Below, in pieces: positions 28,349 to 37,556 of a stretch of 64,000 bases of DNA. The first letter of the stretch is position 1, and every line of letters begins with the position of its first letter. Below the pieces are notes generated by a model that saw nothing but the letters and a program-made list of their open reading frames with translations, did no database searches and was not told where the DNA came from. The DNA lies in the NCBI RefSeq assembly GCF_016887565.1, contig NZ_CP069396.1, positions 6,740,001-6,804,000 of the forward strand, in the 5' to 3' direction. Origin of the DNA: Archangium violaceum (GTDB taxonomy: Bacteria; Myxococcota; Myxococcia; Myxococcales; Myxococcaceae). The position numbers and the translations under genes were made by a program.

Positions 28349-29044
28349 ATGAACGCACCTCCTCCCAGTGAACGCGGCACCGTCCGCCGCCTCCCCCAGC
28401 GCGCCTCCTATGACGAGGCCGTCATCCACGCCATCCTCGACGAGGGCCTGGTGGCTCACGTGGGGGTGACGGTGGAAGGCCAGCCGTACGTCATTCCCAT
28501 GGTGTACGGGCGCATCGGACGGAACCTGTACCTCCACGGAGCCTCGGTGAGCAGGCTCACCCGGCAGCTCGCCCAGGGAGTGCCGGTGTGCCTCACGGTG
28601 ACCCTGCTGGACGGGCTCATCCTGGCGCGCTCCGCGTTCCACCACAGCGTGAACTACCGCTCCGTGGTGGTGCTGGGCACGGCGGCGCTGGTGACGGACG
28701 ACGCGGAGAAGGCGCTGGCGCTGGAGGCGGTCACGGAGCATGTCCTGCGTGGCCGCTGGGCCGAGGTGCGCCCGCCCAACGTCCAGGAGATGAAGGCCAC
28801 CTTCGTGCTGCGGCTCCCGCTGGAGGAGGCCTCGGCGAAGGTGCGCACCGGACCACCGCGCGATGACGCGGAGGATCTGTCGATCGACTGCTGGGCGGGG
28901 GAGATCCCGCTGCGTCTCCAAGCGCTTGCGCCCGTGAACTCACCGGATCTGCGCGAGGGCATCCGGCCGCCCGCGTCCGTCGTGGAGTATCAACGACCCC
29001 AGGTGGCCTACGTCGAGGAGAACAGCTACGTCACCGCGGACTGA
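28349..29044 (+). CDS. Pyridoxamine 5'-phosphate oxidase-like FMN-binding protein
   Basis: A 231-residue split-barrel flavoprotein fold. An N-terminal segment (VRRLPQRASYDEAVIHAILDEGLVAHVGV) leads into the FMN-binding region YVIPMVYGRIGRNLYLHGA. A conserved SRLTRQL helix and the strand pair VNYRSVVVLG follow. This family is frequently paired with MocR regulators and is often annotated as PNPOx-like or nitroimidazole-resistance-like. The true substrate is unknown. The start is ATG 28349, only 20 bases from the operator-like repeat, so binding there could block transcription. Confidence 0.85.
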   Translation: MNAPPPSERGTVRRLPQRASYDEAVIHAILDEGLVAHVGVTVEGQPYVIPMVYGRIGRNLYLHGASVSRLTRQLAQGVPVCLTVTLLDGLILARSAFHHSVNYRSVVVLGTAALVTDDAEKALALEAVTEHVLRGRWAEVRPPNVQEMKATFVLRLPLEEASAKVRTGPPRDDAEDLSIDCWAGEIPLRLQALAPVNSPDLREGIRPPASVVEYQRPQVAYVEENSYVTAD

Positions 29045-29579
29045 GGGGCCATACCTGCTCTCCCCGCTCACGCTCCCGCGCCACCTCGCTCTCGAGTGAC
29101 ACGTTGCAGGAGCGCAGGATGACTCCCCGCTCACACTCCGGGCTGAAGGCCTGGAGGAACTCGTTGCTGGCCTCGTGCTTCGCCTGCCGGCAGTAGAAGC
29201 AGGTGAAGTCCGCGCCCAACCCCAGGCGCTCGCAGTCCACGCGGGTCCACCCACGCTCGTCGGCGTAGATGCACGAGGAAGCGTCCCCCTCGGACTGAGC
29301 AGGGGCCCCGGAGGTCGGCTCCCGCAGGAACCGTTCACATAGCTCGCGAGCCGGCACCCCCTCGGCCCGGAAGAAGAAGCGGCACTCAGTGAAGCTGTCG
29401 TCCCAGCCATGACACCCGTGCGTCTCCTTCAGAGGCGTGCGGCACGCGGAGGGATCCAGTCGCCTCGGGCCACCGAAGGGGCTCGCTAAAACGAGGGACA
29501 AGAGGGTCGCTCCAACACCGAGGACCGCGAGCGCGAGGCCGGCGAGAAAAGCGAATTTGCGTCCGCGCGGAAGGGGCAT
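29031..29579 (-). CDS. Exported or anchored cysteine-rich hypothetical protein
   Basis: A 182-residue protein with a basic start, a hydrophobic segment (about residues 9-31) that anchors or exports it, and nine cysteines in the remaining 150 residues (ACR, GCHG, TECR, ELCER, SCIY, DCER, TCFYC, PECE, SCNV), probably paired. No known domain is visible. Its 3' end overlaps the convergent PNPOx-like gene by 14 bases. Confidence 0.55.
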   Translation of the reverse strand: MPLPRGRKFAFLAGLALAVLGVGATLLSLVLASPFGGPRRLDPSACRTPLKETHGCHGWDDSFTECRFFFRAEGVPARELCERFLREPTSGAPAQSEGDASSCIYADERGWTRVDCERLGLGADFTCFYCRQAKHEASNEFLQAFSPECERGVILRSCNVSLESEVARERERGEQVWPLSPR

Positions 29580-29712
29580 GGCGCGCGAGCCTACCGTGGC
29601 TCACGGCGGGAGGGCCCCTTCCGAGCGGCCTCCACGAATTCTGCACGAACATTCCCCGGCGGGTGCACGGGGCCTTCATTCGCATTGCACTCCCCCGCCC
29701 CATCCTGGGGCC

Positions 29713-31029
29713 ATGAACCCCGACACCCTCGCTGGGGCCATGAGCCCCGAGACTCCCACGCCCCCGCGCGTCCCCGCCCCACCGAAGCGGGCGCTCTCGT
29801 GGCTCGTCCGCCACCACGTCTTCGGCAGCCTGCTCATCGTCGTCTTCGCCACCGCGGTCATCGCCAGCCAGGTGGTGGACCGGACCGACTTCGCCAACTC
29901 GGAGCTGGCCCGGGACGTCGAGGAGCGCTGGGGCGCTCCGGTGACACAGCCGGCCCCCTCGCTGCGCTACGTGCAGAGCGGCACCATCTTCACCGAGCTC
30001 AAGCCCCTGCCCTTCGACAAGCAGCACGTGCAGGTGCAGGCCCGGATGAACTACCGCAAGCGCGGCCTGCGCTACTTCTCCGGCTTCGACTTCACCCTCT
30101 CGGCCGACTACGCCGTCGTCAACCGCGAGGGCCACGACATCGACGTGGCCTTCATCTTCCCCATCGAGGTGGACAAGTCCCAGGTGCTCCTCTCGGAGCT
30201 GCAGTTCCTCGTGAACGGCGCCGAGTCGGACCTGGACCTGGGCGAGTCCGGCAACCGGCTCGTCTGGACGGGCCGCATCCCCCAGGGAGCCACCAGCACC
30301 TTCTCCATCCGCTACCGCGCCCGGGGGCTCGACTCCTTCGTCTACAAGCTGGATCCCGCCCTGCCCGCCCGTGACGTGCGGCTGCACCTGGCCGTGGAGG
30401 GCGGAGAGAATTTCGACTACCCGCCCCAGGTGCTCGCCGCCTCCTCGGTGGCTCCCGGGCGCGACACGGTGGCGCTCGACTGGGCCTTCCAGTCGCTCGA
30501 GTCGGGCGTGAGCCTCGGCGTCATCCTCCCCTCGGAGGAGGCGTATGACGAGGTCGTCGCCACCATGGCCCGCCGGGCCTGGGTGCCCTTCCTCGGACTG
30601 GTGGCGCTGCTGGCCGCCTTCAGCATCCGCCACCGCCGGCCGCTCGCCTTCTACGAGGCGTACCTCGTGGCCGCCGCCTACGGCTTCTTCTTCGTGCTGC
30701 TCGCCTACCTCGCGGCCTTCATGAACTTCTACGTGGCCTATGCGCTGGCCACGCTCGGCCTCGGCGCCGCGGTGGTGCTCTACGCGAAGCGGCTCTACCC
30801 CGAGGAGCGCACCTCCCGGCTCGCGGGCGTCTGGGCCGCCACCCTCGGAGTGCCCACCCTCGCCGTCATCCTCCAGGGCTACACCGGCCTCATCTACACG
30901 TTGGAGATCCTCGCGGCGCTGCTCGGCCTGATGGCCCTCTCCACCCGCGCGAGCGTGCGGGCCCTGCTGTCGGATCTCCCCCCGGGCGGCCAGCCGCCGC
31001 ACGTCCCCGCCACCCAGGAAGCGCGGTGA
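29713..31029 (+). CDS. CreD-like inner-membrane protein
   Basis: A 438-residue protein from ATG 29713 (ATG 29740 is also possible; the two starts lie in a short sequence duplication, GGGGCCATGA). One membrane segment occurs near residue 50. A large extracytoplasmic beta domain follows, and then about six membrane helices in the C-terminal 150 residues (SIRHRRPLAFYEAYLVAAAYG... FFFVLLAYLAAF). The topology and the tail pattern resemble CreD, an inner-membrane protein linked to envelope integrity and beta-lactam response in other bacteria. A two-component pair lies about 5 kb away, but I cannot show it is linked. It is followed after three bases by an exported protein gene. Confidence 0.6.
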   Translation: MNPDTLAGAMSPETPTPPRVPAPPKRALSWLVRHHVFGSLLIVVFATAVIASQVVDRTDFANSELARDVEERWGAPVTQPAPSLRYVQSGTIFTELKPLPFDKQHVQVQARMNYRKRGLRYFSGFDFTLSADYAVVNREGHDIDVAFIFPIEVDKSQVLLSELQFLVNGAESDLDLGESGNRLVWTGRIPQGATSTFSIRYRARGLDSFVYKLDPALPARDVRLHLAVEGGENFDYPPQVLAASSVAPGRDTVALDWAFQSLESGVSLGVILPSEEAYDEVVATMARRAWVPFLGLVALLAAFSIRHRRPLAFYEAYLVAAAYGFFFVLLAYLAAFMNFYVAYALATLGLGAAVVLYAKRLYPEERTSRLAGVWAATLGVPTLAVILQGYTGLIYTLEILAALLGLMALSTRASVRALLSDLPPGGQPPHVPATQEAR

Positions 31030-31032
31030 ACC

Positions 31033-32223
31033 ATGTCGACCTCTTCTCTCGTCCTCGGACTGCTGTTGACCACCTCGGCCGCGACGTCCACCTCGCCGGC
31101 CATGCCCTCGGGCACCGTGACGGTGCCCCTCCAGGAGCTGCTCCCGCTCTACACGCAGCAGCAGCGGCAGGCGCCTCCTCCCGCGCCTCCCACGGATGCC
31201 CTGGTGGTGAAGAGCCAGCTGAAGGGACGCCTCACCTCGGAGGCCCTGCTGGTGGATGCGCACTTCGAGGTGGAGGTGCTCGCCAGCGAGCGCTGGACCC
31301 AGGTGCGGCTGCTACAGCTCGACGCGGAGACGTACGTGACGGCGCTCCCCGCGCTGGATGACGCCACGGTGGGCGTGATGGACGGCCAGCTGACCCTGGT
31401 GACCCGGGAGCCTGGCCGCTATTCCTTCGATGTGAGCCTCGCCCTGCGGCCCATGGGGACCGGCGCCGAGCGCCAGGTGCAGCTGCGCTTCGGCCCGCAC
31501 GTCACGCCGGTGCCGCTCCGGCTGGAGGCGGATGCCACGGCCTTCACCCTGACGGAGCCGGCCTCCTCCGAGGGTGAGGAGTCCGAGGTGTATCCCCGGC
31601 AGGGCGTGGTGAGGATCGGCTGGCGCACGGCCGCCGCGCCGAAGGTGGCCCGGCAGGTGGTGCGCCCGCCGCTGGAGCCGAGCATCCCCGAGGCCCACGC
31701 CTCCTGGGTGTCCACGCTGGAGGGCAAGGCCACCGTGCGCATGCGCTACAAGCTGCGGCTGGACCGGGAGCAGGAGCTCGAGCTGGAGCTCCCCGAGGGT
31801 CACCGCCTGGAGCGGGTGCTGCTGGACTCGACGCCCCTGCCCGCCAACATGAAGGACGGCCAGCTGAAGCTGAAGGTAGCGCCGACGCGGTTCGGCGAAA
31901 CGGAGGCCACGCTGGAGGTGGTGCTGGCGAGGGACCTGGGCATCTTCCACCTGTCGGGCAGGCTGAAGCTGGCGCTGCCGCGAGTGTCCTGGCCGGTGGC
32001 CACGCTGCGAGCCCGGGCGCACTTTCCGGCCGTCTTCAACTACCGGCGCGAGGGCGGAAGCATGGAGCAGTACGAGACGGAAGCGGAGAACGCGCCAGAG
32101 GAAGGCCAGACGATGCCCCTGCCGGGCAAGGAGCTCTTCTTCCGCCAGTACCTCGTGGCGGCCTCCGCGCCCACGCTGGAGCTGGGCTACTCGGTGGACA
32201 TCTCCAAGAGCTACTTCCGCTGA
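31033..32223 (+). CDS. Exported hypothetical protein, operon partner of CreD-like protein
   Basis: A 396-residue protein with a short hydrophobic signal (SLVLGLLLTTSAATSTS). The mature part is mostly beta-strand with many alternating charged and hydrophobic segments, and a Pro-rich linker lies near residue 50. It resembles the extracytoplasmic domain of its CreD-like neighbour in style, but I cannot identify a family. The three-base gap after the CreD-like stop places it in the same operon. It converges with the MBL hydrolase gene. Confidence 0.6.
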   Translation: MSTSSLVLGLLLTTSAATSTSPAMPSGTVTVPLQELLPLYTQQQRQAPPPAPPTDALVVKSQLKGRLTSEALLVDAHFEVEVLASERWTQVRLLQLDAETYVTALPALDDATVGVMDGQLTLVTREPGRYSFDVSLALRPMGTGAERQVQLRFGPHVTPVPLRLEADATAFTLTEPASSEGEESEVYPRQGVVRIGWRTAAAPKVARQVVRPPLEPSIPEAHASWVSTLEGKATVRMRYKLRLDREQELELELPEGHRLERVLLDSTPLPANMKDGQLKLKVAPTRFGETEATLEVVLARDLGIFHLSGRLKLALPRVSWPVATLRARAHFPAVFNYRREGGSMEQYETEAENAPEEGQTMPLPGKELFFRQYLVAASAPTLELGYSVDISKSYFR

Positions 32224-32251
32224 GCGGGGACGGCGAGCGGCGGAGGGAGAC

Positions 32252-33013
32252 TCACTCCGCCGCGAACGCCTGGAGCGGCATGTACCCGGGGAGCACCCCG
32301 GTGTGCGAGAAGACGAGCTGCTTCACCTCCCCGGGCAGCATCCGCGCCGCCAGGGCCTTCAGGGACGCGCGGTTCTGGGCGGAGTCCTCGGTGACAGGCC
32401 ACTTGGCGGCGACGAGCCTTCCGTCCTTCGTGGCGTCCGCGCTGTCTCCGAGGAAGAGGACGCCCTTGACCTGGTACGCGGCACTCCCCCTGCTGTGACC
32501 GGGGATGGAGTAGGCACGAATGGCCAGGTTGCCCACGTTGATCGTCTCGCCGTCCTTCAGCGTGCGGGTGACACGCACCTGGCGGTCGGCGATCGGCAGG
32601 AGCCTGCCCATGAGGCTGCCGGGCTTCTCCTTCCCCTCGGCGATGGCCACGTCCTCCGCGAACGCCAGGACCTCGGCCTTGGGGAAGAGGTGGCACCCGG
32701 AGACGTGGTCCACGTGCCCGTGGGTGAGGAAGATGGCCTTCACCGCGTCGGGCCCGAGTCCCCGGCGCTTCAGCTCGGCCAGGATGGCCTTGCCCTGGGG
32801 ATCCGCGCCCGCGTCGATGAGCACCACCTCGCCATTGCCAGCGTCGAGCACGTCCAGGCTGACGTAGCCGTCATCCACCACCCGGACGAAGCCCTCCAGC
32901 TCGAGGCCACCCGGAATCTCCGGGTTGCCGACGAACATGGTCACGAACACCGCCACCAGGCCCAACAGGGGGAGAAGCAGGAGCAGCCCGGCAATCTTCA
33001 AGACGCGCTTCAT
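32252..33013 (-). CDS. MBL-fold metallo-hydrolase, membrane-anchored
   Basis: A 253-residue protein from ATG 33013. An N-terminal hydrophobic segment (about residues 6-28) exports or anchors it. The metal-binding motif THGHVDH lies at about residues 98-104, and a second histidine in IPGHSRGS and an aspartate in FLGDSAD follow, as in the glyoxalase-II-like MBL family. The substrate is unknown. It lies 86 bases downstream of the P450 gene on the same strand. Confidence 0.85.
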   Translation of the reverse strand: MKRVLKIAGLLLLLPLLGLVAVFVTMFVGNPEIPGGLELEGFVRVVDDGYVSLDVLDAGNGEVVLIDAGADPQGKAILAELKRRGLGPDAVKAIFLTHGHVDHVSGCHLFPKAEVLAFAEDVAIAEGKEKPGSLMGRLLPIADRQVRVTRTLKDGETINVGNLAIRAYSIPGHSRGSAAYQVKGVLFLGDSADATKDGRLVAAKWPVTEDSAQNRASLKALAARMLPGEVKQLVFSHTGVLPGYMPLQAFAAE

Positions 33014-33099
33014 CGAGACCTCGCCCGACGTGAACCAGCACTTCTGGCTCCTCCCCACCACGTGCGAAGGGAGGAGCCAGGGTCAGACCGCCCGAGGGC

Positions 33100-34353
33100 T
33101 CAGAAGGTCACGTCGAGCTTGCTCAGCTGGCGACCCAGCGGCGGCGACGGCACCCACTCCCGGTTCGCCAGCCGGAGGTTGGGGAAGCGGGGCAGGAAGG
33201 TGGAGAAGAAGATCTGCGCCTCGAGGCGGGCCAGCGAGGCGCCCAGGCAGTAGTAGGCCCCGTAGCCGAACGTGACGTGCTTGTTGTGCTTCCGGGTGAT
33301 GTCGAACCGGCCGCCCTCTGGGAACGAGTCCGAATCACGGTTGGCGGAAGCCAGGCTCACGAACACGAGCTGCCCGGGCTGGATCTGCTTGCCACCCATC
33401 TCGATCTGCGTGCCGGCCACGCGCAAGATGACGCCGCCGATGCCCGAGTAGCGCAGCATCTCCTCCACGGCGGATTGCATCAGCTCCGGATTGGAGCGCA
33501 GCATCGCGAGCTGCTCGGGGTGGTCGAGCAGCGCCGACAGGCCGTTGCAGATGAGGTTGGCCGTCGTCTCGTGGCCCGCGAACAGGAGCAGCACGCAGTT
33601 GGCGGCGATCTCCTCGGTGTTGCGGATGTTGCCCGCGGCCTCCTCCTCCACGAAGACGCTGATGAGATCCTTGCGGGGCGTGAGCCGGTGCTCGGCGACG
33701 ATGGGCCGCATGTAGTCGGTCATTTCCATCACGCTCTTCTGGCTCTGGAGGAGCTGCTCCATGGTGGAGCTGCGGAAGATGTTGAGCAGATCGCGCGACC
33801 AGGTCTGCAGCAGCTCGCGGTCCTTCGTGGGCACGCCGAGCATCTCGGCGATGACGTTGGCGGGCAGCGGGTAGGCCAGCTCGCTGACGACCTCGGCCCC
33901 GCCACGGGCCTGCGCGGCGTCGAGCAGCTCGTTGGTGAGCTCCTGGATGCGCGGGCGCAAGGCCTCGAGCGTCGAGGGCGTGAAGTACTTCTTGAGGATG
34001 CGCTGGAAGCGCAGATGGTCCTCGGTGTTGTCGTTGCCCATCCACATGCGGATGGAGTCACGCAGGGGGCGCAGTTGCTGGCGGGCCTCCTCGGGCATCG
34101 CATCCAGCCGGCCGGTGCCGGTGGCCTGGATGAAGCGGGGATCCTTGAGCGCCGCGACGACATCGGCATGGCGGGTGAGCAGCCATCCACCGAGCTGGGG
34201 GCTGAAGTGCACCGGGTCCTCGGAGCGGATCCGGGTCAGCAGCGGGTGGGAGTCGCGGACCACCTCCGGGGTGAAGAAGTCGTAGCGAGGTGGAGTCGAG
34301 GTGTTGGCGTTGATCATGGAGGCGAGGGGGTGAGGGATGGACAGCCGCTCCAT
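33100..34353 (-). CDS. Cytochrome P450
   Basis: A 417-residue bacterial class I P450 (405 residues if ATG 34317 is used instead; both starts are weak). The I-helix oxygen site is LLFAGHETT, the K-helix ExxR lies in EEMLRYSG, and the heme-ligand loop FGYGAYYCLGA holds the cysteine thiolate. These features match CYP107-like enzymes often used in natural-product tailoring. No ferredoxin partner or biosynthetic gene is nearby. It lies 41 bases downstream of the histidine kinase gene and could share its transcript. Confidence 0.92.
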   Translation of the reverse strand: MERLSIPHPLASMINANTSTPPRYDFFTPEVVRDSHPLLTRIRSEDPVHFSPQLGGWLLTRHADVVAALKDPRFIQATGTGRLDAMPEEARQQLRPLRDSIRMWMGNDNTEDHLRFQRILKKYFTPSTLEALRPRIQELTNELLDAAQARGGAEVVSELAYPLPANVIAEMLGVPTKDRELLQTWSRDLLNIFRSSTMEQLLQSQKSVMEMTDYMRPIVAEHRLTPRKDLISVFVEEEAAGNIRNTEEIAANCVLLLFAGHETTANLICNGLSALLDHPEQLAMLRSNPELMQSAVEEMLRYSGIGGVILRVAGTQIEMGGKQIQPGQLVFVSLASANRDSDSFPEGGRFDITRKHNKHVTFGYGAYYCLGASLARLEAQIFFSTFLPRFPNLRLANREWVPSPPLGRQLSKLDVTF

Positions 34354-34394
34354 TTTCACCCGTTGCCGATGCTCCTGGGTAGTCCCCCGGGCAG

Positions 34395-36017
34395 TCACCG
34401 TGGCGGGGCCACCACGGCGAAGGCCGCCCCCTTCTCTCGCGGTGGCAACAACTCCAGGCTCGCCCCGAAGGCGCGCAGCATCGACTGGGCGATCGTCAGC
34501 CCGAGCCCCGTGCCTCCCCGCTCCCTCGCCGTCGTGAAGAAGGCGTCGAAGACGCGCGCCCGGTTGGCCTCGGAGATGCCCTTGCCATCGTCCCGCACGA
34601 GGACCCGCGCCCTCCCCTCGTCCACCACGTCCGCCTCCAGCCGCACGCGCACGTCCTCTCCTCCGTGCTGCGAGGCGTTGGCGATGAGCTGCCAGACGAT
34701 GTCCTCCAGCACCTCGGAGGGCAGGCCCAGCCGGAGCCCGGTGGGGACAGTGCCCACCTCCACGGAGAGTCCCTGGGCCCGCGCACGCTCCGCGAGCGAG
34801 GCCAGCAAGGGGGCCAGCTCGGTGCTCGCGGGACGGGCCACCAGCGAGTCCGCGCGGGCCAGCTCCAGCAGCCGCTGCACCAGCCGGGTGAGGCGCCGGG
34901 CGTCCGCGTCGATGTTGGCGAGGAAGCGCTCGCGCTGCTCGGGGGACATGGCATCGGCGCTGTCGCGCAGCAGCTCCACCGCCCCCTGGATGGAGGCGAG
35001 CGGCGTCTTGAACTCGTGCGACACATTGGCCGCGAACGAGCGGATGTACTGATTGCGATCCCTCAACGCGGAGGCCATGCCGGCCAGGGACTCGGAGAGC
35101 TCGGCGAGCTCCTCCACCACCGGGCGCGACACGGGGACGAAGCCCTCGGGGGCGCTGGCGGCGATGGCTCGCGTCTGCCGGACGAGGGCCCTCACCGGGC
35201 GCACCACCAGCGTCGCCGCGGCCAGCGACATCAGCGCCACCACGGCCACCAGCACCAGCCCGGTGGCGGTGAGGTTCCACCGGTCCGCGTAGAGCGCCTT
35301 GGCGAACGTCATGGGCGTGCGGGAGAGCACCACCGCCCCCCAGACACGCTCCCCTTCGAGGACAGGCAGCACCACCGTCACCCGCACGCCGGTGTCACGG
35401 CTCAGGGACGCGAGCGGAGCATCCTCGGGGTCCGCGAGGCGCCGGCGCAGCACGCCGCCGTGCCCTCCGCGCAGGGCCCGCTGCACCTCCTCGCGAGCCA
35501 CCAGCGAGGTCCCCAGGCCCGAGGAGCTGCTGGCCACCACCACGCCCTGGGTGTCCACCACGCGGATGCCGGCCAGGGTGGAGCGCGCCACCTGGATGAG
35601 CAGTGGCGAGAGTCGATCGCCCGCCCGCAGCGCGCGGGGCTCGGCGGAGATGGCGGAGAGCGGTGGTTCCTCCACGGCGGGGAGCACCTCGGAGGAGGCC
35701 CGGAGCGACGGGAGGATGGGCCGCAGGTGCGAACCACTGGGGCCCGGGAAGGGCCAGGGAGCCAGGCGGCCCACGCCGTAGGGCTCGGTGCCCACCTGCT
35801 CGCGCAGCAGCTCGCGGTACACCTCGGTCACCACGACGCCCTGGGCGATGAGCTCGGTCTCCGTCTGACGGATGAGCTGATCGTCATAGACGCGGACGAG
35901 CGACAGGCCGAGCAGCGCGAGCATGGGGGCTCCCAGGCCCACCGCCGCGAAGACCATCCACAGGCGCGGGCGGGCGCGCTTGCGTTCAGGGGATGGCGAG
36001 CCGGTAGCCAAGGCCAT
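34395..36017 (-). CDS. Membrane sensor histidine kinase
   Basis: A 540-residue sensor kinase from ATG 36017. Two membrane segments (about residues 20-38 and 265-290) bracket a periplasmic sensor of about 220 residues. A HAMP-like segment follows (VRPVRALVRQTRAI). The H-box AANVSHEFKTPLASI carries the phospho-accepting histidine. The ATP-binding domain shows the N-box (WQLIANASQHG), G1 (VRDDGKGI) and G2 (GGTGLGL). It overlaps the response-regulator gene by 32 bases. The signal is unknown; the organisation is like CreC. Confidence 0.9.
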   Translation of the reverse strand: MALATGSPSPERKRARPRLWMVFAAVGLGAPMLALLGLSLVRVYDDQLIRQTETELIAQGVVVTEVYRELLREQVGTEPYGVGRLAPWPFPGPSGSHLRPILPSLRASSEVLPAVEEPPLSAISAEPRALRAGDRLSPLLIQVARSTLAGIRVVDTQGVVVASSSSGLGTSLVAREEVQRALRGGHGGVLRRRLADPEDAPLASLSRDTGVRVTVVLPVLEGERVWGAVVLSRTPMTFAKALYADRWNLTATGLVLVAVVALMSLAAATLVVRPVRALVRQTRAIAASAPEGFVPVSRPVVEELAELSESLAGMASALRDRNQYIRSFAANVSHEFKTPLASIQGAVELLRDSADAMSPEQRERFLANIDADARRLTRLVQRLLELARADSLVARPASTELAPLLASLAERARAQGLSVEVGTVPTGLRLGLPSEVLEDIVWQLIANASQHGGEDVRVRLEADVVDEGRARVLVRDDGKGISEANRARVFDAFFTTARERGGTGLGLTIAQSMLRAFGASLELLPPREKGAAFAVVAPPR

Positions 36018-36690
36018 GCACCGTCTGGATGACTTCGCCTCCGGCGGCGGCGAACTTCTGCCGGATGTGACGCACGTGGCTGTCGATGGTGCGGTCACTC
36101 ACCACCACATCCTCGTAGACGCGCGTCATCAGCTCGTCCCGGGTGAAGGCCTTGCCGGGGGCTCGGAGGAGTGCGGCGAGCAGGTGGAACTCGGTGACCG
36201 TCAGCACCACCTCGTGCTCGTCCCAATAAGCGCGCCACAGGTCGAGATCCAACCGCAGGGGTCCGCGCCGCAGCACCTGCGGGGAGGACGCGGAGGCGGG
36301 AGCCGCGGGGCTCGAGGAGGCACGGGCGCGCCGCAACACCGCCTTGACCCGAGCGACCAGCTCGCGCGGACTGAAGGGCTTGGTGAGGTAGTCGTCGCCC
36401 CCCAGCTCCAGGCCCAGGATGCGGTCCACCTCGTCATCTCGCGAGGAGAGGAACACGATGGGGACCTCGTGGGAGCGGCGCACCTCGCGGCACATCTCCA
36501 GCCCGTCCATCTCGGGCATCATGATGTCCAGGACGATCAACGCGGGGACGGAGCGGCGCACCTGCTCCAGGCCAGCGCGCCCGTTGGAGGCCTGCTCCAC
36601 GTGGAAGCCCGCCTGCCCGAGCGCGAAGCCCACCACCTCGCGCAGGTGCGGATCATCGTCGACGACCAGGATGGAGGCTCGTTCGGTCAC
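35986..36690 (-). CDS. OmpR-family response regulator
   Basis: A 234-residue regulator with a GTG start at 36690. The receiver domain has acidic pocket DDD (10-12), phospho-acceptor aspartate in VLDIMMPEMDG, and lysine in LTKPFSP. An Ala/Ser-rich linker of about 20 residues joins it to a winged-helix DNA-binding domain (TVTEFHLLAALL... VSDRTIDSHVRHIRQK). It is the cognate partner of the downstream sensor kinase, whose start lies inside this gene. Confidence 0.93.
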   Translation of the reverse strand: MTERASILVVDDDPHLREVVGFALGQAGFHVEQASNGRAGLEQVRRSVPALIVLDIMMPEMDGLEMCREVRRSHEVPIVFLSSRDDEVDRILGLELGGDDYLTKPFSPRELVARVKAVLRRARASSSPAAPASASSPQVLRRGPLRLDLDLWRAYWDEHEVVLTVTEFHLLAALLRAPGKAFTRDELMTRVYEDVVVSDRTIDSHVRHIRQKFAAAGGEVIQTVHGLGYRLAIP

Positions 36691-36768
36691 GGTTCCCGGA
36701 GCCTACCTCCGGACTTGTCGGAGGTGCCAACTACAGTGGAAGTCCCCATCGGAGGCGCTGATGACGTC

Positions 36769-37556
36769 CACGCTGCTGGTATGGTGGGCTCACTCCTACT
36801 CGCCGTCTGGCTCGACTTCCTCAACCTCGCCGACGTCGCGCTCAGACAGCACCTCCACCCCGTGGAGACGCTCTTCGCGGACATGTGGCGCAGGCAGGAG
36901 ATGCTCGAGCCCGCCATGGAGGCGCTCTCCTCCCGGGATCACGGGCAGGTGGAAGCCGCGGCGCAAGACGTGCCCCCGCTGGTAGGCCATCTCACGGGCG
37001 AATTCGCGATCACCGTGGAGAGAATGCGTGTGGCGGCGGAGAACATCCAGAAGGTGCTGGTTCTCAAGGAAGCCATCGAGACTGTCACGATGCTCTCGAC
37101 GATGAGGTTCTCGCTGCCCTCGGTGCCTCCGTTCACTCCTGCCCTGGTCGGCATCGGCCTGGCGGTAGGCGGCGACGGCGTGATGATGGGCACGCGGATT
37201 GTCGTGTCCGCCGAGTGGGTGGAACTGATGCGCCAGTTGGTGCGCGCGGGCGTCCTCTCGTTCCCCGTCGTCAGCGCCGCCGTGCGGATTCAGGCGGGAC
37301 AGGCGATGTTGGCGCAGGCACACGGTGAACTGCCGCAGGGCGTGCGCGAGGCGACGAGGCCATTCACGGCGGTGGGAACTGGATGCTGGGACGCACATGG
37401 CCGGGTGAATGGAACCGGATGATCATGAAGGCGCTCCAAGACGCTGAGTTCAGGTTGGGTCGACTGTTGACGCGGAACGAGGTGCTGGACATCGTCGCGG
37501 AGCGTATGAAGGTGTACAAGATCCCGATGAATTTCACGCGCTGGGGTGGACGATGA
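36769..37556 (+). pseudogene. Decayed polymorphic toxin gene (C-terminal half, internal deletion and frame change)
   Basis: The reading frame starting near MVGSLLLAVWLDFLN (36781) encodes a helical middle region of about 190 residues ending AQAHGELPQGVREA. That frame then runs to a stop at 37420. A second frame, open from 37329, encodes EAIHGGGNWMLGRTWPGEW and continues to IPMNFTRWGGR at 37556. Together they match the start and end of the C-terminal region of a myxobacterial toxin/lipoprotein family (DUF2380-like, by my recollection), with the histidine-rich catalytic stretch expected between them missing. No signal peptide or N-terminal half is present. The final stop overlaps the immunity gene ATG (ATGA, 37553-37556), which preserves the usual toxin-immunity junction. 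The gene is probably dead. Confidence 0.6.

Noticed and set aside
29713-29745. Short duplication around two ATG codons considered as a recombination site
   Set aside because: It is a GC-rich imperfect duplication of about 10 bases with no other sign; it only leaves the start codon of the CreD-like gene uncertain.
35923-36768. Upstream part of the plus frame that leads into the decayed toxin
   Set aside because: It is antisense to the response regulator; only the part after about 36769 resembles a real protein.
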